NCBI RefSeq assembly: GCF_003987185.1
Contig: NZ_PIPS01000001.1
Location: 1,054,001 to 1,118,000, forward strand
Length of the DNA: 64,000 nucleotides
Source of the DNA: Idiomarina aquatica
Lineage (GTDB): Bacteria > Pseudomonadota > Gammaproteobacteria > Enterobacterales > Alteromonadaceae
Reading direction: 5' to 3'
In this document: piece after piece, positions 1-10,956 of the stretch
Layout: each line of letters begins with the position of its first letter
Numbering within the stretch: the first letter of the stretch is position 1
The notes under the pieces: model-generated
The model's input: only the letters and a program-made list of their open reading frames with translations
Told to the model about the DNA's origin: nothing
The model's database searches: none
Translations under genes and position numbers: made by a program

Positions 1-1225
1 TATCCAGTTGCGATAACACATTGACGAAATCTTCGTAGAGATCCCGGGTGCGCGAATAACGGTGCGGCTGAAAGGCCATCACCAGGCGCTTATCGGGCCA
101 ACCTTCGCGGGCCGCCTTTATGGTCGCTTCGACTTCAGACGGGTGGTGTCCGTAATCATCGACCAGCATCACATGCCCTTGTTGCTTTTGCTGCGCCGAC
201 CATTGCGGCGCGACAAAGTCGCCATAATGCTGAAAACGGCGACCGATCCCTTCAAAACGGTTCAGAGCCGCCTGCAGCGCCTTGTCAGAAACACCTTCGT
301 CCGTCGCCACAGCAACCGCCGCTAACGCGTTTAAGGCGTTATGTTTTCCAGGCAAATTCAGCACCACCTCGAGTGGTGCGTGACCGTCCCGTAGCACCGT
401 AAAACGACTCTGCCCGGCGGTTTGTCGGTAATCGACTGCGCGTACATCCGCATGCTCGGAAAAACCATAGGTAATGGCCTGCCGACCAATCCGCGGAATC
501 AACTCCGCCACCACCGGGTCATCAATACACATCACGGCCAACCCATAAAATGGCAGGTTGTGCAGAAATTCCACATAAGTGTCCAGCAGCTTATTAAAGT
601 CACCTTCGTAGGTGTCCATGTGGTCTGCTTCGATGTTCGTCACCACCGCAACCATCGGCTGCAGATGCAAAAACGAGGCATCACTTTCGTCGGCCTCGGC
701 AATCAAATACTTACTGTTACCCAGCCGCGCATTGGAGCCGGCAGAATTCAACAAGCCGCCGATGACAAAGGTCGGATCCAGCCCGGCTTCAGCAAACACA
801 CTGGCCAGTAGCGAGGTCGTTGTGGTTTTACCGTGCGTGCCGGCAACCGCGATACCGTGGCGAAAGCGCATCAGCTCAGCCAACATTTCTGCCCGGCGTA
901 CCACCGGGATGCGTAATTCCTGCGCCGCCAGTAGCTCCGCGTTGTCAGCTTTTATGGCACTCGACACCACTACTACACTAGCCTCTGCCACGTTTTCTGC
1001 CGCGTGCCCGAACACGACACATGCACCTAACTGGGTCAACCGCGCGGTATTGGCATTGTCAGCAATATCAGAGCCCGAGACGCGGTACCCCTGATTGAGC
1101 AGCACTTCAGCAATACCGGCCATACCGGCACCGCCGATACCAATAAAGTGAATACGTTTTACCCGGCGCATTTCCGGTACGTTCACTATGGTAAAAGGCT
1201 GTTCTTTTGCTGCTGTTATCGTCAT
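1..1225 (-). CDS. murC: UDP-N-acetylmuramate--L-alanine ligase, partial (C-terminus outside window)
   Basis: Cytoplasmic Mur ligase that joins L-alanine to UDP-MurNAc using ATP, the first amino-acid addition in peptidoglycan precursor synthesis. About 408 codons are visible; the family is usually near 480-490, so the last part of the C-terminal domain lies beyond the window start. The N-terminal nucleotide-fold loop GIGGAGM (residues 29-35) and the Mur-ligase ATP loop GTHGKTTT (129-136) are both intact. ATG at 1225 is preceded by an AGGTGA ribosome site and lies 13 bases after the murG stop, so it is the last visible gene of the dcw operon. The identity is secure from motifs and gene order. 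Confidence 0.95.
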   Translation of the reverse strand, partial: MTITAAKEQPFTIVNVPEMRRVKRIHFIGIGGAGMAGIAEVLLNQGYRVSGSDIADNANTARLTQLGACVVFGHAAENVAEASVVVVSSAIKADNAELLAAQELRIPVVRRAEMLAELMRFRHGIAVAGTHGKTTTTSLLASVFAEAGLDPTFVIGGLLNSAGSNARLGNSKYLIAEADESDASFLHLQPMVAVVTNIEADHMDTYEGDFNKLLDTYVEFLHNLPFYGLAVMCIDDPVVAELIPRIGRQAITYGFSEHADVRAVDYRQTAGQSRFTVLRDGHAPLEVVLNLPGKHNALNALAAVAVATDEGVSDKALQAALNRFEGIGRRFQHYGDFVAPQWSAQQKQQGHVMLVDDYGHHPSEVEATIKAAREGWPDKRLVMAFQPHRYSRTRDLYEDFVNVLSQLD

Positions 1226-1238
1226 TTCATATCACCTG

Positions 1239-2324
1239 CTATGCAGCCCTGTTCCGGACCGCATCAATACATAACTGCGCCACTGCTTCGGTCGCGTCGG
1301 GCCGAGCGCACTGGCGCGCGAAGCGCGCCATTTTCCACAGTTGTTGTGGCTGTTGCAATAAACTTTGCAACTCCTTTGCAAGGCTGGCGGCAGTCAGCTC
1401 AGCTTGCGGTATCAACCGCGCTGCGCCTGCCTCAACCATCACCCGCGCATTCTCCGTTTGATGATCGTCGACCGCATGTGGCAGTGGCACAAAAATGGCT
1501 GGCTTACCCAGCGCTGCCAATTCCGACACAGTCAGTGCGCCGGCGCGGCAAATCACCAAATCGGCGGCGTCATAAGCCGCTGCCATATCGTCAATAAATT
1601 CGACCACTTGCAACGGTTGACGGTTCAGTTGTTGATAACGTGCGGTTACCGTCTCCGCTTTACCCTCACCACACTGATGCGTGCCTGTTAGCTGCTGTTC
1701 GATATTCTGTAAGGCCTCCGGCACAACCTCATTGAGCACTTGAGCGCCAAGACTACCGCCGACCACCAACAACTTGATCGGATGGCCGCTTGCGGAATCC
1801 GGTAACGGCCGCTGTGCCAATTGTTCAATGTCACGGCGCAACGGGTTACCCACCCATTGCGCGCGCTTGATGACTTTTTTACGCAATGGCAACCCTGCCA
1901 TTACCACCGTCGCGATAGGTGCCAGTAAACGCGTCGTCATCCCCGGCACCGCATTTTGCTCATGCACCAGCAACGGAATACCGGCTAACTTGGCGGCAAT
2001 CCCCAGTGGCGCACAAACATAACCACCAAAGGTCACCACGATGTCCGGACGCAACTGCTTCAGTAAGCGCTGACACTGGCGTACCGCCGACGCCAACAGC
2101 AACGGCGCCTTCACCAGCCGCAACAATCCATGTCCACGAACACCGGTCATCGCAATGCGGTGCAAGTTGATGCCGTTGGCCGGCACCACCCGCGATTCCA
2201 ACCGACCTTCTTCCGTGCCCAGCCAATCCACCTGCCAGCCGTTATGCTGCAACTGTTTAGCAACGGCCAACGCCGGGAAGACATGACCGCCGGTACCGGC
2301 AGCTGCGATCAACGCCCGTGTCAT
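1239..2324 (-). CDS. murG: UDP-GlcNAc:undecaprenyl-PP-MurNAc-pentapeptide GlcNAc transferase
   Basis: Peripheral inner-membrane glycosyltransferase (family GT28) that converts lipid I to lipid II. The 361 residues match the usual length. The N-terminal glycine-rich loop AGTGGHVFPAL lies at about residues 9-19, the inter-domain GGSLGA motif follows in the middle, and the donor-binding stretch with SELAALGKP and PHAVDDHQTEN is in the C-terminal domain. The start overlaps the ftsW stop by four bases (ATGA), which indicates translational coupling. It sits in the standard place between ftsW and murC. Confidence 0.97.
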   Translation of the reverse strand: MTRALIAAAGTGGHVFPALAVAKQLQHNGWQVDWLGTEEGRLESRVVPANGINLHRIAMTGVRGHGLLRLVKAPLLLASAVRQCQRLLKQLRPDIVVTFGGYVCAPLGIAAKLAGIPLLVHEQNAVPGMTTRLLAPIATVVMAGLPLRKKVIKRAQWVGNPLRRDIEQLAQRPLPDSASGHPIKLLVVGGSLGAQVLNEVVPEALQNIEQQLTGTHQCGEGKAETVTARYQQLNRQPLQVVEFIDDMAAAYDAADLVICRAGALTVSELAALGKPAIFVPLPHAVDDHQTENARVMVEAGAARLIPQAELTAASLAKELQSLLQQPQQLWKMARFARQCARPDATEAVAQLCIDAVRNRAA

Positions 2325-3547
2325 TCAGCACCTCCCCGCGGCGCCACTTTGCGGCCACTCATACGCCGTTCATGGTCGATGCGTAACAACAATCCTACTG
2401 CCAGTGATGACACCACCAGGCTGGTCCCGCCGTAGCTGATCAGTGGTAACGTCAGGCCCTTCGTCGGCAAAGCTCCCGAGGCTACGCCAATGTTGACAAA
2501 AGCCTGCAGACTGAACCACACGCCGATACCATATGCCAGGTAGCCACCATAACGGTGGTTGATCAACAAACAGCGACGGCCGATCACTAGCGCCCGGCTG
2601 ACCAGCATTAATACCAGTACAATAACGCTCACTACGCCGATAAAACCGAGCTCTTCAGCAACCACGGACATAATAAAGTCGGTATGAGCCTCAGGCAGGT
2701 ACTGCAGCTTCTGAATGCTGTTGCCAAGCCCCAGGCCACTAAACTGTCCCTGACCAAAGGCAATCAGTGACTGCATCAACTGATAGCCGGCACCAAAGGG
2801 ATCTTTCTCCGGCTCTAAAAAGGTCAGCATCCGCTGCATCCGGTAGGGTTCAACGATGATAAGCAGGATCAGCGCCAGCACGCAGGTAAGAAACACACCA
2901 AAAAATTGCCACAGTTTGGCGCCTGCCAGGAACAGCATGGCAATGGTGGTCGCCGACATCACCGCTACGGTACCAAAGTCGGGTTGCATCAATAGTAACA
3001 CTGCGGCGATAAAAAGCAGTACCAACGGCTTAATAAAACCTTTGGTCGCCTCGCGGATTTCCTCTTCTCGCCGTGACAAATAGCTGGCCATGTAAATGTA
3101 AAAGAACAGTTTCGCCAGTTCCGCGACCTGGATCGTGATCGGTCCAATTTTTATCCAGCGCTGAGCGCCATTGACCGAGTGGCCGACCAGCAGCACCAGT
3201 ACCAACATGCCCAGCCCCGTCAGCAACAACTTGCCACTATGCCGTTGCCACAACTGGGTGGGGATGGCCAGCGTCACCAGCATCACTATGAGACCGGCGA
3301 TGACATACACCGTATGGCGGATAGCAAAGTGAAACGGATTACCGGTTAACTTTTCAGCCGTGGGCAACGATGCCGAGGTCACCATAATAAAACCAAAAAT
3401 CAACAACACCATCGACAGCGTCAACAGCACGCGGTCATAAAGACTGTTCGCGTGGCCCGGCCACAACCACGCCAAGGTAGCCGCTAATGGCTTCCGCGAC
3501 GTTGTCTGCATATTCAGATCAAGCTGTTGTTCATGCGCTTTGTTCAT
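2321..3547 (-). CDS. ftsW: SEDS-family septal peptidoglycan polymerase FtsW
   Basis: Polytopic inner-membrane protein of the SEDS family that polymerises lipid II at the septum together with FtsI. It has about ten hydrophobic segments and conserved SEDS stretches, including the AEELGFIGV loop and the C-terminal GLTLPLISYGGTS motif. I place the start at ATG 3547, six bases after a GGAGG; a second ATG lies immediately before it at 3550. The frame stays open into murD up to 3655, but that extension encodes murD antisense-frame residues and has no support. It overlaps the end of murD by about 17 bases. The cytoplasmic N-terminus before the first membrane segment is about 40 residues long. Confidence 0.95.
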   Translation of the reverse strand: MNKAHEQQLDLNMQTTSRKPLAATLAWLWPGHANSLYDRVLLTLSMVLLIFGFIMVTSASLPTAEKLTGNPFHFAIRHTVYVIAGLIVMLVTLAIPTQLWQRHSGKLLLTGLGMLVLVLLVGHSVNGAQRWIKIGPITIQVAELAKLFFYIYMASYLSRREEEIREATKGFIKPLVLLFIAAVLLLMQPDFGTVAVMSATTIAMLFLAGAKLWQFFGVFLTCVLALILLIIVEPYRMQRMLTFLEPEKDPFGAGYQLMQSLIAFGQGQFSGLGLGNSIQKLQYLPEAHTDFIMSVVAEELGFIGVVSVIVLVLMLVSRALVIGRRCLLINHRYGGYLAYGIGVWFSLQAFVNIGVASGALPTKGLTLPLISYGGTSLVVSSLAVGLLLRIDHERRMSGRKVAPRGGAE

Positions 3548-4895
3548 CATGCGCCTCCACAGCCCGGGCGAACACGTCACCGCGATGTTCAAAATTATCA
3601 AACTGATCAAAACTGGCGCAGGCAGGCGACAGCAGTACCATATCGCCCGGTTCACTCAGGGTTGACGCCAACGCTACCGCATCGTCAAGGCTTTGTAACT
3701 GCCGTGAGCCATTGAATAATGCGCCAATGGCCGGCCCGTCTTTGCCAATGGTTAATAGCACATCGACCTGCTTCAAACTTGCCTGTAACGCGCTAAAGTC
3801 GGCGCCTTTGCCCTCTCCGCCGGCGATAAGAATCAATTTACCGGCGACAATCGGACGCATACCCTTAATGGCGGCCTCGGTTGCTCCGATATTGGTGGCT
3901 TTCGAATCATTCACCCACTTAACACCGTTGCGCTCTGTCACTAATTGGCAACGATGCGGGAGACCATAAAACTGGACCAGATGACGGGCTGCCTCATTAA
4001 CGGAGATACCCAATGCTGAACTTAATGCCAGTGCTGCCTGGGCGTTGAGCAAGTTATGCAAGCCCTGCACCGTCAATTGATGAGCGCCAAGCAGACGTTT
4101 ACCCTGATAGCTAATCCAGGTTTCGTCCTGGTGCCTGATGAGCCCAAACTCTGCCGCATCGTCATCACCAAAGCGTAAGGTTGAGCTGCACTGGGTTGGC
4201 CAGCACTCCGGTTGCTGACGGTTCAGCACCTGTATCTCCGAACCTTGATAAATGCGCAGTTTCGCCGCCGTATAGTCGGCCAGGCTCGGATAACGATCCA
4301 TATGATCCGGGCTGATATTGAGCACGGTCGCGGCCTTTGGCCGCAATGAATTGAGGGTTTCCAACTGAAAACTGGACAGCTCCAGCACATAGGCGTCAGC
4401 GTTTTGCGCCAGCGCATCCAATACCGGCAAGCCAATATTACCTGCCGCGAGTGCGTTGATACCGGCGCGTCGAGCAATGTGTTCTACCATTCGGGTAACC
4501 GTCGACTTGCCATTAGAGCCGGTAATCGCCACCACCGGCTGGCGCACCTGCTGGGCAAACAGTTCAACATCGCCGGTGACGATCACGCCGGCTTGCATCG
4601 CCAGCTCGATAGGCTCTTCACGCGCGTCGATACCGGGGCTTAACACCAGTACATCCGCCGCCAGCGTGTCTTCCAACTGCCAACGCCGACAAAACACGTT
4701 CTCTGCGCCGATCAAGGCACTTGCCTGTTCTCGCCCCGGCGCCTGCTCTCGTGAATCGAACGCCCTAATGCTTAAGGTACCGTTGCTGATGTCGTTGTTA
4801 AACTGACGTTGCAAGTAACGCAGCACGGAAAGGCCGGACTTACCCAAGCCCAGTACCGTGATTTGTTCTACGTTTTGCCAGTCAATTGACGACAT
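3531..4895 (-). CDS. murD: UDP-N-acetylmuramoyl-L-alanine--D-glutamate ligase
   Basis: Cytoplasmic ATP-dependent ligase adding D-glutamate to UDP-MurNAc-L-Ala. It has 454 residues, slightly longer than the roughly 440 of E. coli MurD. An N-terminal Rossmann-like loop GLGKSG (residues 16-21) is followed by the ATP loop GSNGKST (126-132) and the central ligase domain with NISPDHMDRY and WVNDSKATN. There is a 38-base gap to the upstream mraY stop, the largest inside this operon, and no terminator is seen in it. Confidence 0.96.
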   Translation of the reverse strand: MSSIDWQNVEQITVLGLGKSGLSVLRYLQRQFNNDISNGTLSIRAFDSREQAPGREQASALIGAENVFCRRWQLEDTLAADVLVLSPGIDAREEPIELAMQAGVIVTGDVELFAQQVRQPVVAITGSNGKSTVTRMVEHIARRAGINALAAGNIGLPVLDALAQNADAYVLELSSFQLETLNSLRPKAATVLNISPDHMDRYPSLADYTAAKLRIYQGSEIQVLNRQQPECWPTQCSSTLRFGDDDAAEFGLIRHQDETWISYQGKRLLGAHQLTVQGLHNLLNAQAALALSSALGISVNEAARHLVQFYGLPHRCQLVTERNGVKWVNDSKATNIGATEAAIKGMRPIVAGKLILIAGGEGKGADFSALQASLKQVDVLLTIGKDGPAIGALFNGSRQLQSLDDAVALASTLSEPGDMVLLSPACASFDQFDNFEHRGDVFARAVEAHDEQSA

Positions 4896-4933
4896 TTTTC
4901 AGCACTCCGTTTGTCGTGCTGGCACGTCCAAGC

Positions 4934-6016
4934 TTAACGCAGCTTGAGCGTTGCCAGCCCTATCAGCACAAAAATTAATGATAAAATCCAGAAGCGCACG
5001 ATCACCCGTGGTTCCGGCCAGCCTTTTAATTCGTAATGATGATGAATGGGTGCCATCCGGAAAATGCGTTTACCACGCAGTTTGTAGGAGCCAACCTGCA
5101 ACATCACCGAGACGGTTTCCATCACAAACACGCCACCCATAATGAACAGTACCAGTTCCTGGCGCACCAGGATGGCGATGGTGCCGAGCGTGGCACCGAG
5201 TGACAACGAACCGACATCGCCCATGAACACCATTGCCGGGTAGGTGTTAAACCACAGAAAGCCAAGCCCGGCGCCAACAATGGCCGCACAAACCACCAGC
5301 AGTTCACCGGACAAGGGTAAGTGCGGAATTTGTAAATACTCGGCAAAATTAATGTTACCGGACGCGTAGGCGAACACGCCGAGTGCGCCAGCCACCATTA
5401 CCGTCGGCATGATCGCCAACCCATCCAGCCCGTCGGTCAGGTTTACCGCATTACTGGTACCAACAATGACAAAGTAACCCAGTAGCAGATACATCAGCCC
5501 GAGCTGTGGCATAACCTCTTTGAAAAACGGCACCAACAGTGCGGTTTCACTTGGCAGGCTGCTGGACCAGTACAGGTAAACCACCGCCACGCTAGCAATG
5601 ATGGATTGCCAGAAATACTTCCACTTGGCGATAAGGCCTTTTGGATCTTTGCGCACCACTTTACGGTAATCATCAATAAATCCGACCACGCCAAAACCAA
5701 TAACGACAAACAAAACCACCCATACATAGCGGTTATCTAAATCCGCCCACAACAGACTTGAGCCAACAATGGCAACGAGGATCAGCACCCCGCCCATGGT
5801 CGGGGTGCCGGTTTTACTGAGGTGACTTTGTGGGCCATCATCGCGCACCGTCTGGCCAATTTGCAGACGCTGTAACCGGGCGATCATCCACGGACCTAAC
5901 CACAGTGATAAAATCAGTGCACTCAGCACACTTAATATGGCGCGTAGGGTCAGATAGGAGAACACATTAAACGCGCTCTCAAACTGGGTTAGGTATTCCG
6001 CAAGCCAAACTAACAT
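4934..6016 (-). CDS. mraY: Phospho-N-acetylmuramoyl-pentapeptide transferase
   Basis: Integral membrane enzyme that transfers phospho-MurNAc-pentapeptide to undecaprenyl phosphate, making lipid I. Its 360 residues equal the length of the E. coli protein, with about ten membrane spans. The catalytic aspartate pair is D115/D116 in GFIDDYRK. The [10 protein letters not shown] loop, the GDVGSL motif and the HHHYELKGW stretch near the C-terminus are all present. The start overlaps the murF stop by seven bases. Confidence 0.97.
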   Translation of the reverse strand: MLVWLAEYLTQFESAFNVFSYLTLRAILSVLSALILSLWLGPWMIARLQRLQIGQTVRDDGPQSHLSKTGTPTMGGVLILVAIVGSSLLWADLDNRYVWVVLFVVIGFGVVGFIDDYRKVVRKDPKGLIAKWKYFWQSIIASVAVVYLYWSSSLPSETALLVPFFKEVMPQLGLMYLLLGYFVIVGTSNAVNLTDGLDGLAIMPTVMVAGALGVFAYASGNINFAEYLQIPHLPLSGELLVVCAAIVGAGLGFLWFNTYPAMVFMGDVGSLSLGATLGTIAILVRQELVLFIMGGVFVMETVSVMLQVGSYKLRGKRIFRMAPIHHHYELKGWPEPRVIVRFWILSLIFVLIGLATLKLR

Positions 6017-7422
6017 GCGTGCTGGTCCTCTTGTGTTTGCTTCTGCATCTGCTCTTTTAACGCTTGTACAACGCGCTCCATATGTGCAGAGCGAGAGCCT
6101 TTAACCAACACTGTGACCGGCTGCTCCAGGCTTTGTTGTGTAATGATCTGTAAAATGGCGGCGACAATATCATCCACCGAAGAAAAATGTCGGCCACCGC
6201 GGCCGTTGAACACTTCGCTGGCACTTTGACTGAGCACACCGAGCGTAAATAAATTATCGATACCACAGTCGAGCGCGTGGCTGCCGACTTCTTCATGATA
6301 AGCACGAGCGTCTGCCCCCAGCTCGCCCATATCACCCAGCACCATAATTCGGTAACCCCGGTAATCACCCAGCAGCTCCAATGCCGCCTTGGTTGAGGCG
6401 ACACTGGCGTTATAACTGTCATCGATAAGACGAATACGATCGCTCAGCTTATAAGTGGTCAAGCGCCCGGCGACTGGCTGCACCGATTCGAGCCCGCTGA
6501 TGATATCAACAATGCCTACGCCCAGTTCGTGCGCAGCAGTGCTCGCTGCCAGCGCATTGAGCACGTTGTGTTTACCGGATAGTTGCAACGACACTCGTGC
6601 TTGGTTATCGAACAAATGTAAGGTAAAACTTGGCCGTCCTTCCGCATCGAGTTGTACGTCACTGGCATAAACATCGGCGGCATCATCCCAGCCAAAGGTT
6701 TGCCAGCGTTTGCCCTCGCGGTTGCGCTCCCAGCAGGGCAAGAACTCCGAGTGGCGAGTCGTTATCGCCAGGCCATCATCCGGTAAGCCCCGAAAAATCT
6801 CAGTTTTCGCGCGGGCTACGCCCTGTATCGAACCAAATCCTTCAACATGAGCGGCGCTAACATTGTTCAAAATGGCAACGTCGGGCCGCGTTAGCGCCGT
6901 GGTATAGGCAATTTCCCCTGGGTGATTCGCACCTAATTCGATCACGGCGTATTCGTGTTCGGGTTGAATACGCAGCAGCGTCAGCGGCACGCCGATGTCA
7001 TTGTTAAAGTTACCTTGGGTCGCTAACACCTTATGCCGTTGCGATAAAATCGCGGCCAGCATTTCTTTAACCGTCGTTTTGCCGTTGCTGCCGGTTATGG
7101 CGACGGTTTTCGGTGCAACCTCGGCTTTTACTGCTGCACCAAGCTGACCCAGTGCGTAGCGGCTGTCTTCAACAATAAGTTGCGGTATGTTGCTGTCGAC
7201 TTGCTGCTGACAAACCACCGCCTTCGCTCCCTGGGCAGCGGCTTGGTCAATGAACTCATGCGCATCAAAGTTTTTACCTTTTAACGCGATGAATAACGCA
7301 TCGGCCATGGATTCGCGCGTGTCAGTGCTTACTTTACTGATCATTATTCCGGCAGCGTCATCCGTCCCTACCACTTTGGCGCCAAGTTTCTCGGCTATCC
7401 ATTGCAAGCTGACCGTAATCAT
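6010..7422 (-). CDS. murF: UDP-MurNAc-tripeptide--D-alanyl-D-alanine ligase
   Basis: Cytoplasmic Mur ligase that adds the D-Ala-D-Ala dipeptide, completing the UDP-MurNAc-pentapeptide. It has 470 residues. The ATP loop GSNGKTT is at 111-117, with [10 protein letters not shown] and [13 protein letters not shown] in the central domain and DDSYNAS later, all typical of MurF. It overlaps murE by four bases upstream and mraY by seven downstream, so it is tightly coupled within the dcw operon. Confidence 0.97.
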   Translation of the reverse strand: MITVSLQWIAEKLGAKVVGTDDAAGIMISKVSTDTRESMADALFIALKGKNFDAHEFIDQAAAQGAKAVVCQQQVDSNIPQLIVEDSRYALGQLGAAVKAEVAPKTVAITGSNGKTTVKEMLAAILSQRHKVLATQGNFNNDIGVPLTLLRIQPEHEYAVIELGANHPGEIAYTTALTRPDVAILNNVSAAHVEGFGSIQGVARAKTEIFRGLPDDGLAITTRHSEFLPCWERNREGKRWQTFGWDDAADVYASDVQLDAEGRPSFTLHLFDNQARVSLQLSGKHNVLNALAASTAAHELGVGIVDIISGLESVQPVAGRLTTYKLSDRIRLIDDSYNASVASTKAALELLGDYRGYRIMVLGDMGELGADARAYHEEVGSHALDCGIDNLFTLGVLSQSASEVFNGRGGRHFSSVDDIVAAILQIITQQSLEQPVTVLVKGSRSAHMERVVQALKEQMQKQTQEDQHAC

Positions 7423-8891
7423 AGATTGTCTCCTCGTAGCCAGTCGGCAACAATCGCCCGTTCGTTATAATCAATGTGCTCGGTGCCAATCACCTGGTAA
7501 TCCTCATGGCCTTTTCCGGCTAGCAATACCACATCATCAGCCTCAGCCCGGGCGATAGTATCCAGCACCGCTTCGCGGCGCCCCTGAATCACCCGAGTAC
7601 GCTTTTTGCTGCCAGTACCCGCTAAGATATCGGCAATGATTTGTTCTGCCGGCTCGGTGCGGGGGTTATCGTCTGTCACCACCACCACGTCGGCGTATTC
7701 AGCCGCCACCTGACCCATTTGCGGGCGTTTACCACGATCGCGATCGCCGCCACAACCAAACACACACCAGAGCTTGCCTTTACAGTGCTTGCGTAAGGCT
7801 TGCAATACCTGCTGCAGTGCGTCCGGAGTGTGCGCATAGTCGACGACGATGAGCGCCGAACGCTCGTTCTGAAACGCTTCCATTCTGCCCGGAACCGGTT
7901 GCAACTGCTGGCATGCTACCGCCGCATCGGCTAACGCCACGCCTTCAGCAACCATTACCGCCAGTGCAGTCAGGAGGTTATAAACATTAAACTGGCCGAG
8001 CAGCGGCGACTGCACTTCGACCTGCTGTGTTCGACCCTGCGGTTGATACCAAACCGCATCGAAATGGGTGCCGTCGCCGTTGTAGCGAATATTCTCGGCG
8101 CGTAAACCCTGACCATTCGGTTGTTCAAACAGACCGGTTGTGATGCTGTCAGGGAAGTCCTCTAACCAGCTTTCTAAGGCGTTGTCGTCGGCATTAATTA
8201 TCCGGTGCCCGGCGTCAAAGTCACTGAACAGGCGATACTTTGCCCGCACGTAATTATCCATCGTGCCGTGGTAATCAAGATGGTCACGGCTAATGTTGGT
8301 CACCGCTACCGAACTGAAACTTAACGCTTCAACTCGTCGCTGCACCAGCGCGTGGGACGACACCTCCATAGCAATCCACTGCGCACCTTCCGCCACCATC
8401 GTCGCCAAACGTTGTTGAACGGTAACAGCATCCGGTGTGGTGTGTTTTTCCGGCAGCAAGCGACCAATAAGGCCACTGCCGGTGGTACCGATGACCGCAG
8501 CCTCATGCCCCATCGCTTTAGCCAGTTGCGCGATAAGGTGAGTCACCGACGTTTTGCCATTGGTGCCGGTCACACCTATCACCTTGGCATGGCGGGACGG
8601 ATGGCCGAAAAAGGTGCCCGCAATTAATGACAACTGTTCTTTTACGGCGGGCATTTTTACCACCGGAACACCCTCCAGCACTTCAACCGTTAGGCTTTCC
8701 GCCTCTGCCAATACCGCACTGGCGCCACTGTCCAACGCCTGGCGAATAAACTGCCGGCCATCGGTTAAGTAGCCAGGCACAGCAACAAACAAATCGCCAT
8801 TGGCGACCTGTCTGCTGTCCAGTTTTAGCCCGCTGATCTCAACATCGGGCAAAGGTTGGTGCACCATGTGTAACAGGTGTTGCAGCTTCAT
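7419..8891 (-). CDS. murE: UDP-MurNAc-L-Ala-D-Glu--meso-diaminopimelate ligase
   Basis: Cytoplasmic Mur ligase adding the third peptide residue. It has 490 residues. The ATP loop is GVTGTNGKTS (106-115). The substrate-selecting motif DNPR at 408-411 is the meso-diaminopimelate signature, so the organism makes Gram-negative mDAP peptidoglycan. The start overlaps the ftsI stop by four bases. Both flanking genes and the motif make the assignment secure. Confidence 0.97.
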   Translation of the reverse strand: MKLQHLLHMVHQPLPDVEISGLKLDSRQVANGDLFVAVPGYLTDGRQFIRQALDSGASAVLAEAESLTVEVLEGVPVVKMPAVKEQLSLIAGTFFGHPSRHAKVIGVTGTNGKTSVTHLIAQLAKAMGHEAAVIGTTGSGLIGRLLPEKHTTPDAVTVQQRLATMVAEGAQWIAMEVSSHALVQRRVEALSFSSVAVTNISRDHLDYHGTMDNYVRAKYRLFSDFDAGHRIINADDNALESWLEDFPDSITTGLFEQPNGQGLRAENIRYNGDGTHFDAVWYQPQGRTQQVEVQSPLLGQFNVYNLLTALAVMVAEGVALADAAVACQQLQPVPGRMEAFQNERSALIVVDYAHTPDALQQVLQALRKHCKGKLWCVFGCGGDRDRGKRPQMGQVAAEYADVVVVTDDNPRTEPAEQIIADILAGTGSKKRTRVIQGRREAVLDTIARAEADDVVLLAGKGHEDYQVIGTEHIDYNERAIVADWLRGDNL

Positions 8892-10648
8892 GGCACAGGC
8901 CCTCCCACACTGGCAGCCTTCATTGGTTCGTTGTGCAGGTTATCAGGCGCAATATTCAGTAACCGCATGGTCTGACCCACAATGGAAGAAAATACCGGGG
9001 CGGCAGCGGTACCGCCATAATAATCATCGGTGCCGGGTTCATTAATGGTCACCACAACCACCACTTCGGGGTCGGACGCCGGTGCCATTCCCGCAAATAA
9101 CGCCACATACTCGTCACCATAGCCGCCAGTCGCCGTCGCTTTTCGTGTGGTTCCGGTTTTGCCGGCGATACGATAACCCGGCACTTGTGCTTCTTTTGCC
9201 GTTCCCTCGCTGACCACCCGTTCCATCATACGGATAACGGCTCGGGTATTATCCGGGCTGAACACCTGCTCGGCCGGTAACGGCGACTCCTGCCGGAAAA
9301 TCGTTAATGGCCGCAACATGCCCCCGCTGGCAATGGCGGTATAGGCGCGCGCCAGTTGCAACGTGGTGACCGAAAGTCCATAGCCGTAGGACAAGGTCGC
9401 CAGTTCAAAATCTGACCAGCGCCGGCGGTTACCAAACATGCCCATACTTTCACCCAGTAACGACACGCCGGTATCATTACCAAAGCCGACATCAAAATAG
9501 GTTTGCAACAACGGGTCGACGCCCAGTTCCAGGGCGATTTTGGTAACCCCGACGTTTGATGAATGCTCGAGAATGCCGCCCAGGTTCAGCTCGCCGTAAT
9601 TGCGCGGATCGCTGACCCGGCGTCCGCCGATGCGCAGCCAGCCAGGGCTGGTATCGATGGTGTCACCGGCTTTGTGCAAGCGGTTTTCCAACGCGCTCAA
9701 CACCACCAATGGCTTAACCGTTGAGCCAGGTTCGTAGCTGTCGGTAATCGCCCGGTTGCGCATTTTGTAACTTTGCAGGTCCGCACGATTGTTAGGATTA
9801 AAGGACGGGCTATTGACCATCGCCAAAATTTCGCCGGTATCAACGTCGATGACCACCGCACTACCCGAGGTTGCCTGATTGTAGCGCACGGCTTTTTTCA
9901 ACTCGGTGTAGGCAGTCGCCTGAATCCGTTGATCAATGCTTAGGGTTAATTGTTTCGGTTGCTCAGCGTCGGTTTGGCTCACCTCTTCAATAACCCGCCC
10001 TTGCGCGTCCTTGCGATAAACTCGCTTACCGGGAGTACCGGTTAGATGTTCATCATAAAGCAGTTCAAGCCCTTCTTGACCCTGCCCGTCAATGTTGGTC
10101 AGCCCCAACAAATGGGCGCTGATTTCGCCGGTTGGATAATAACGGCGTGATTCGGTTTTTAAGTAGACACCCGGGATATTTAACTGGCGCACATAATCGG
10201 CCTCGCTGGGCGTCACTTTACGTTGTAGGTAGACAAAGCGTCGCTCGGGGTCAGACACCTTACTAACCAATTCTTCGCGATTCATCCGAAACGTTTCGGC
10301 TAATGCCTGCCAGCGTCTCGTATCACTGAGTGCATTGGCTTCAGCAATACGCTGCGGGTCGGCCCAAACGGTTTCAACCGGTACGCTGACAGCCAACTCG
10401 CGACCGTTACGGTCAACGATCATGCCGCGTTGCACACTCAAACTGGCTGAGCGCAACGAACGCATATCGCCCTGCGATGAATAACGCTCCGGACTGATGA
10501 CCTGAATGTAAGCGGCGCGCGCCACCAGCACACTGAACACCGAAAACAAAATACTGACCGCCACATAAAAACGCCACTGTGTGCCGACAGCCGGTTTGTT
10601 TTTACGGTTGCGCTTGGCCGCTGTTTTTGGCTGTGGTCTTATTGCCAT
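8888..10648 (-). CDS. ftsI: Septal peptidoglycan transpeptidase (PBP3)
   Basis: Class B penicillin-binding protein of the divisome that cross-links septal peptidoglycan with FtsW. It has 586 residues: a basic cytoplasmic tail, one membrane anchor at about 25-46, a pedestal domain, then the transpeptidase. The active-site triad is complete: S309-T-V-K312 (nucleophile Ser309), S363-S-N365 and K497-T-G499. It overlaps ftsL by ten bases and murE by four. Confidence 0.97.
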   Translation of the reverse strand: MAIRPQPKTAAKRNRKNKPAVGTQWRFYVAVSILFSVFSVLVARAAYIQVISPERYSSQGDMRSLRSASLSVQRGMIVDRNGRELAVSVPVETVWADPQRIAEANALSDTRRWQALAETFRMNREELVSKVSDPERRFVYLQRKVTPSEADYVRQLNIPGVYLKTESRRYYPTGEISAHLLGLTNIDGQGQEGLELLYDEHLTGTPGKRVYRKDAQGRVIEEVSQTDAEQPKQLTLSIDQRIQATAYTELKKAVRYNQATSGSAVVIDVDTGEILAMVNSPSFNPNNRADLQSYKMRNRAITDSYEPGSTVKPLVVLSALENRLHKAGDTIDTSPGWLRIGGRRVSDPRNYGELNLGGILEHSSNVGVTKIALELGVDPLLQTYFDVGFGNDTGVSLLGESMGMFGNRRRWSDFELATLSYGYGLSVTTLQLARAYTAIASGGMLRPLTIFRQESPLPAEQVFSPDNTRAVIRMMERVVSEGTAKEAQVPGYRIAGKTGTTRKATATGGYGDEYVALFAGMAPASDPEVVVVVTINEPGTDDYYGGTAAAPVFSSIVGQTMRLLNIAPDNLHNEPMKAASVGGPVP

Positions 10649-10956
10649 GGCACGACCACCTCATGCTCGCGGGTAATATCGACCATACCCAGCTGTTCCT
10701 GCGCGATCCGTTCGACACGACTGTGCTCGGTAAGTGAGTTTTGCTCGATCACCAGATGTCGCCATTCGCGATCCAATAGGTCGCGGTTAGAGAGCAATTG
10801 ATCTCTGGCCGCGGTAAGTTGCCGGTTTTGATGGGCGATATAAATGACACTCAATGCGGTCATCATCACTAACAACATCAACGCGATCACCCATTTATAG
10901 CGGCGCAGATCCTGCAGCAGCATGACCGGTAATGTCGGATAACGTGGTTTAGCCAT
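10639..10956 (-). CDS. ftsL: Cell division protein FtsL
   Basis: Small bitopic divisome protein that forms a complex with FtsB and FtsQ and helps activate FtsWI. It has 105 residues: a short cytoplasmic N-terminus, one transmembrane helix at about 22-41, then a periplasmic helical region with coiled-coil character and the [10 protein letters not shown] segment typical of the family. It overlaps rsmH by eight bases and ftsI by ten. FtsL sequences diverge strongly, so position in the operon carries part of the identification. Confidence 0.93.
   Translation of the reverse strand: MAKPRYPTLPVMLLQDLRRYKWVIALMLLVMMTALSVIYIAHQNRQLTAARDQLLSNRDLLDREWRHLVIEQNSLTEHSRVERIAQEQLGMVDITREHEVVVPWQ

Noticed and set aside
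3548-3655. Upstream extension of ftsW
   Set aside because: It lies in the murD coding region in another frame; the GGAGG-linked ATG at 3547 gives the expected length.
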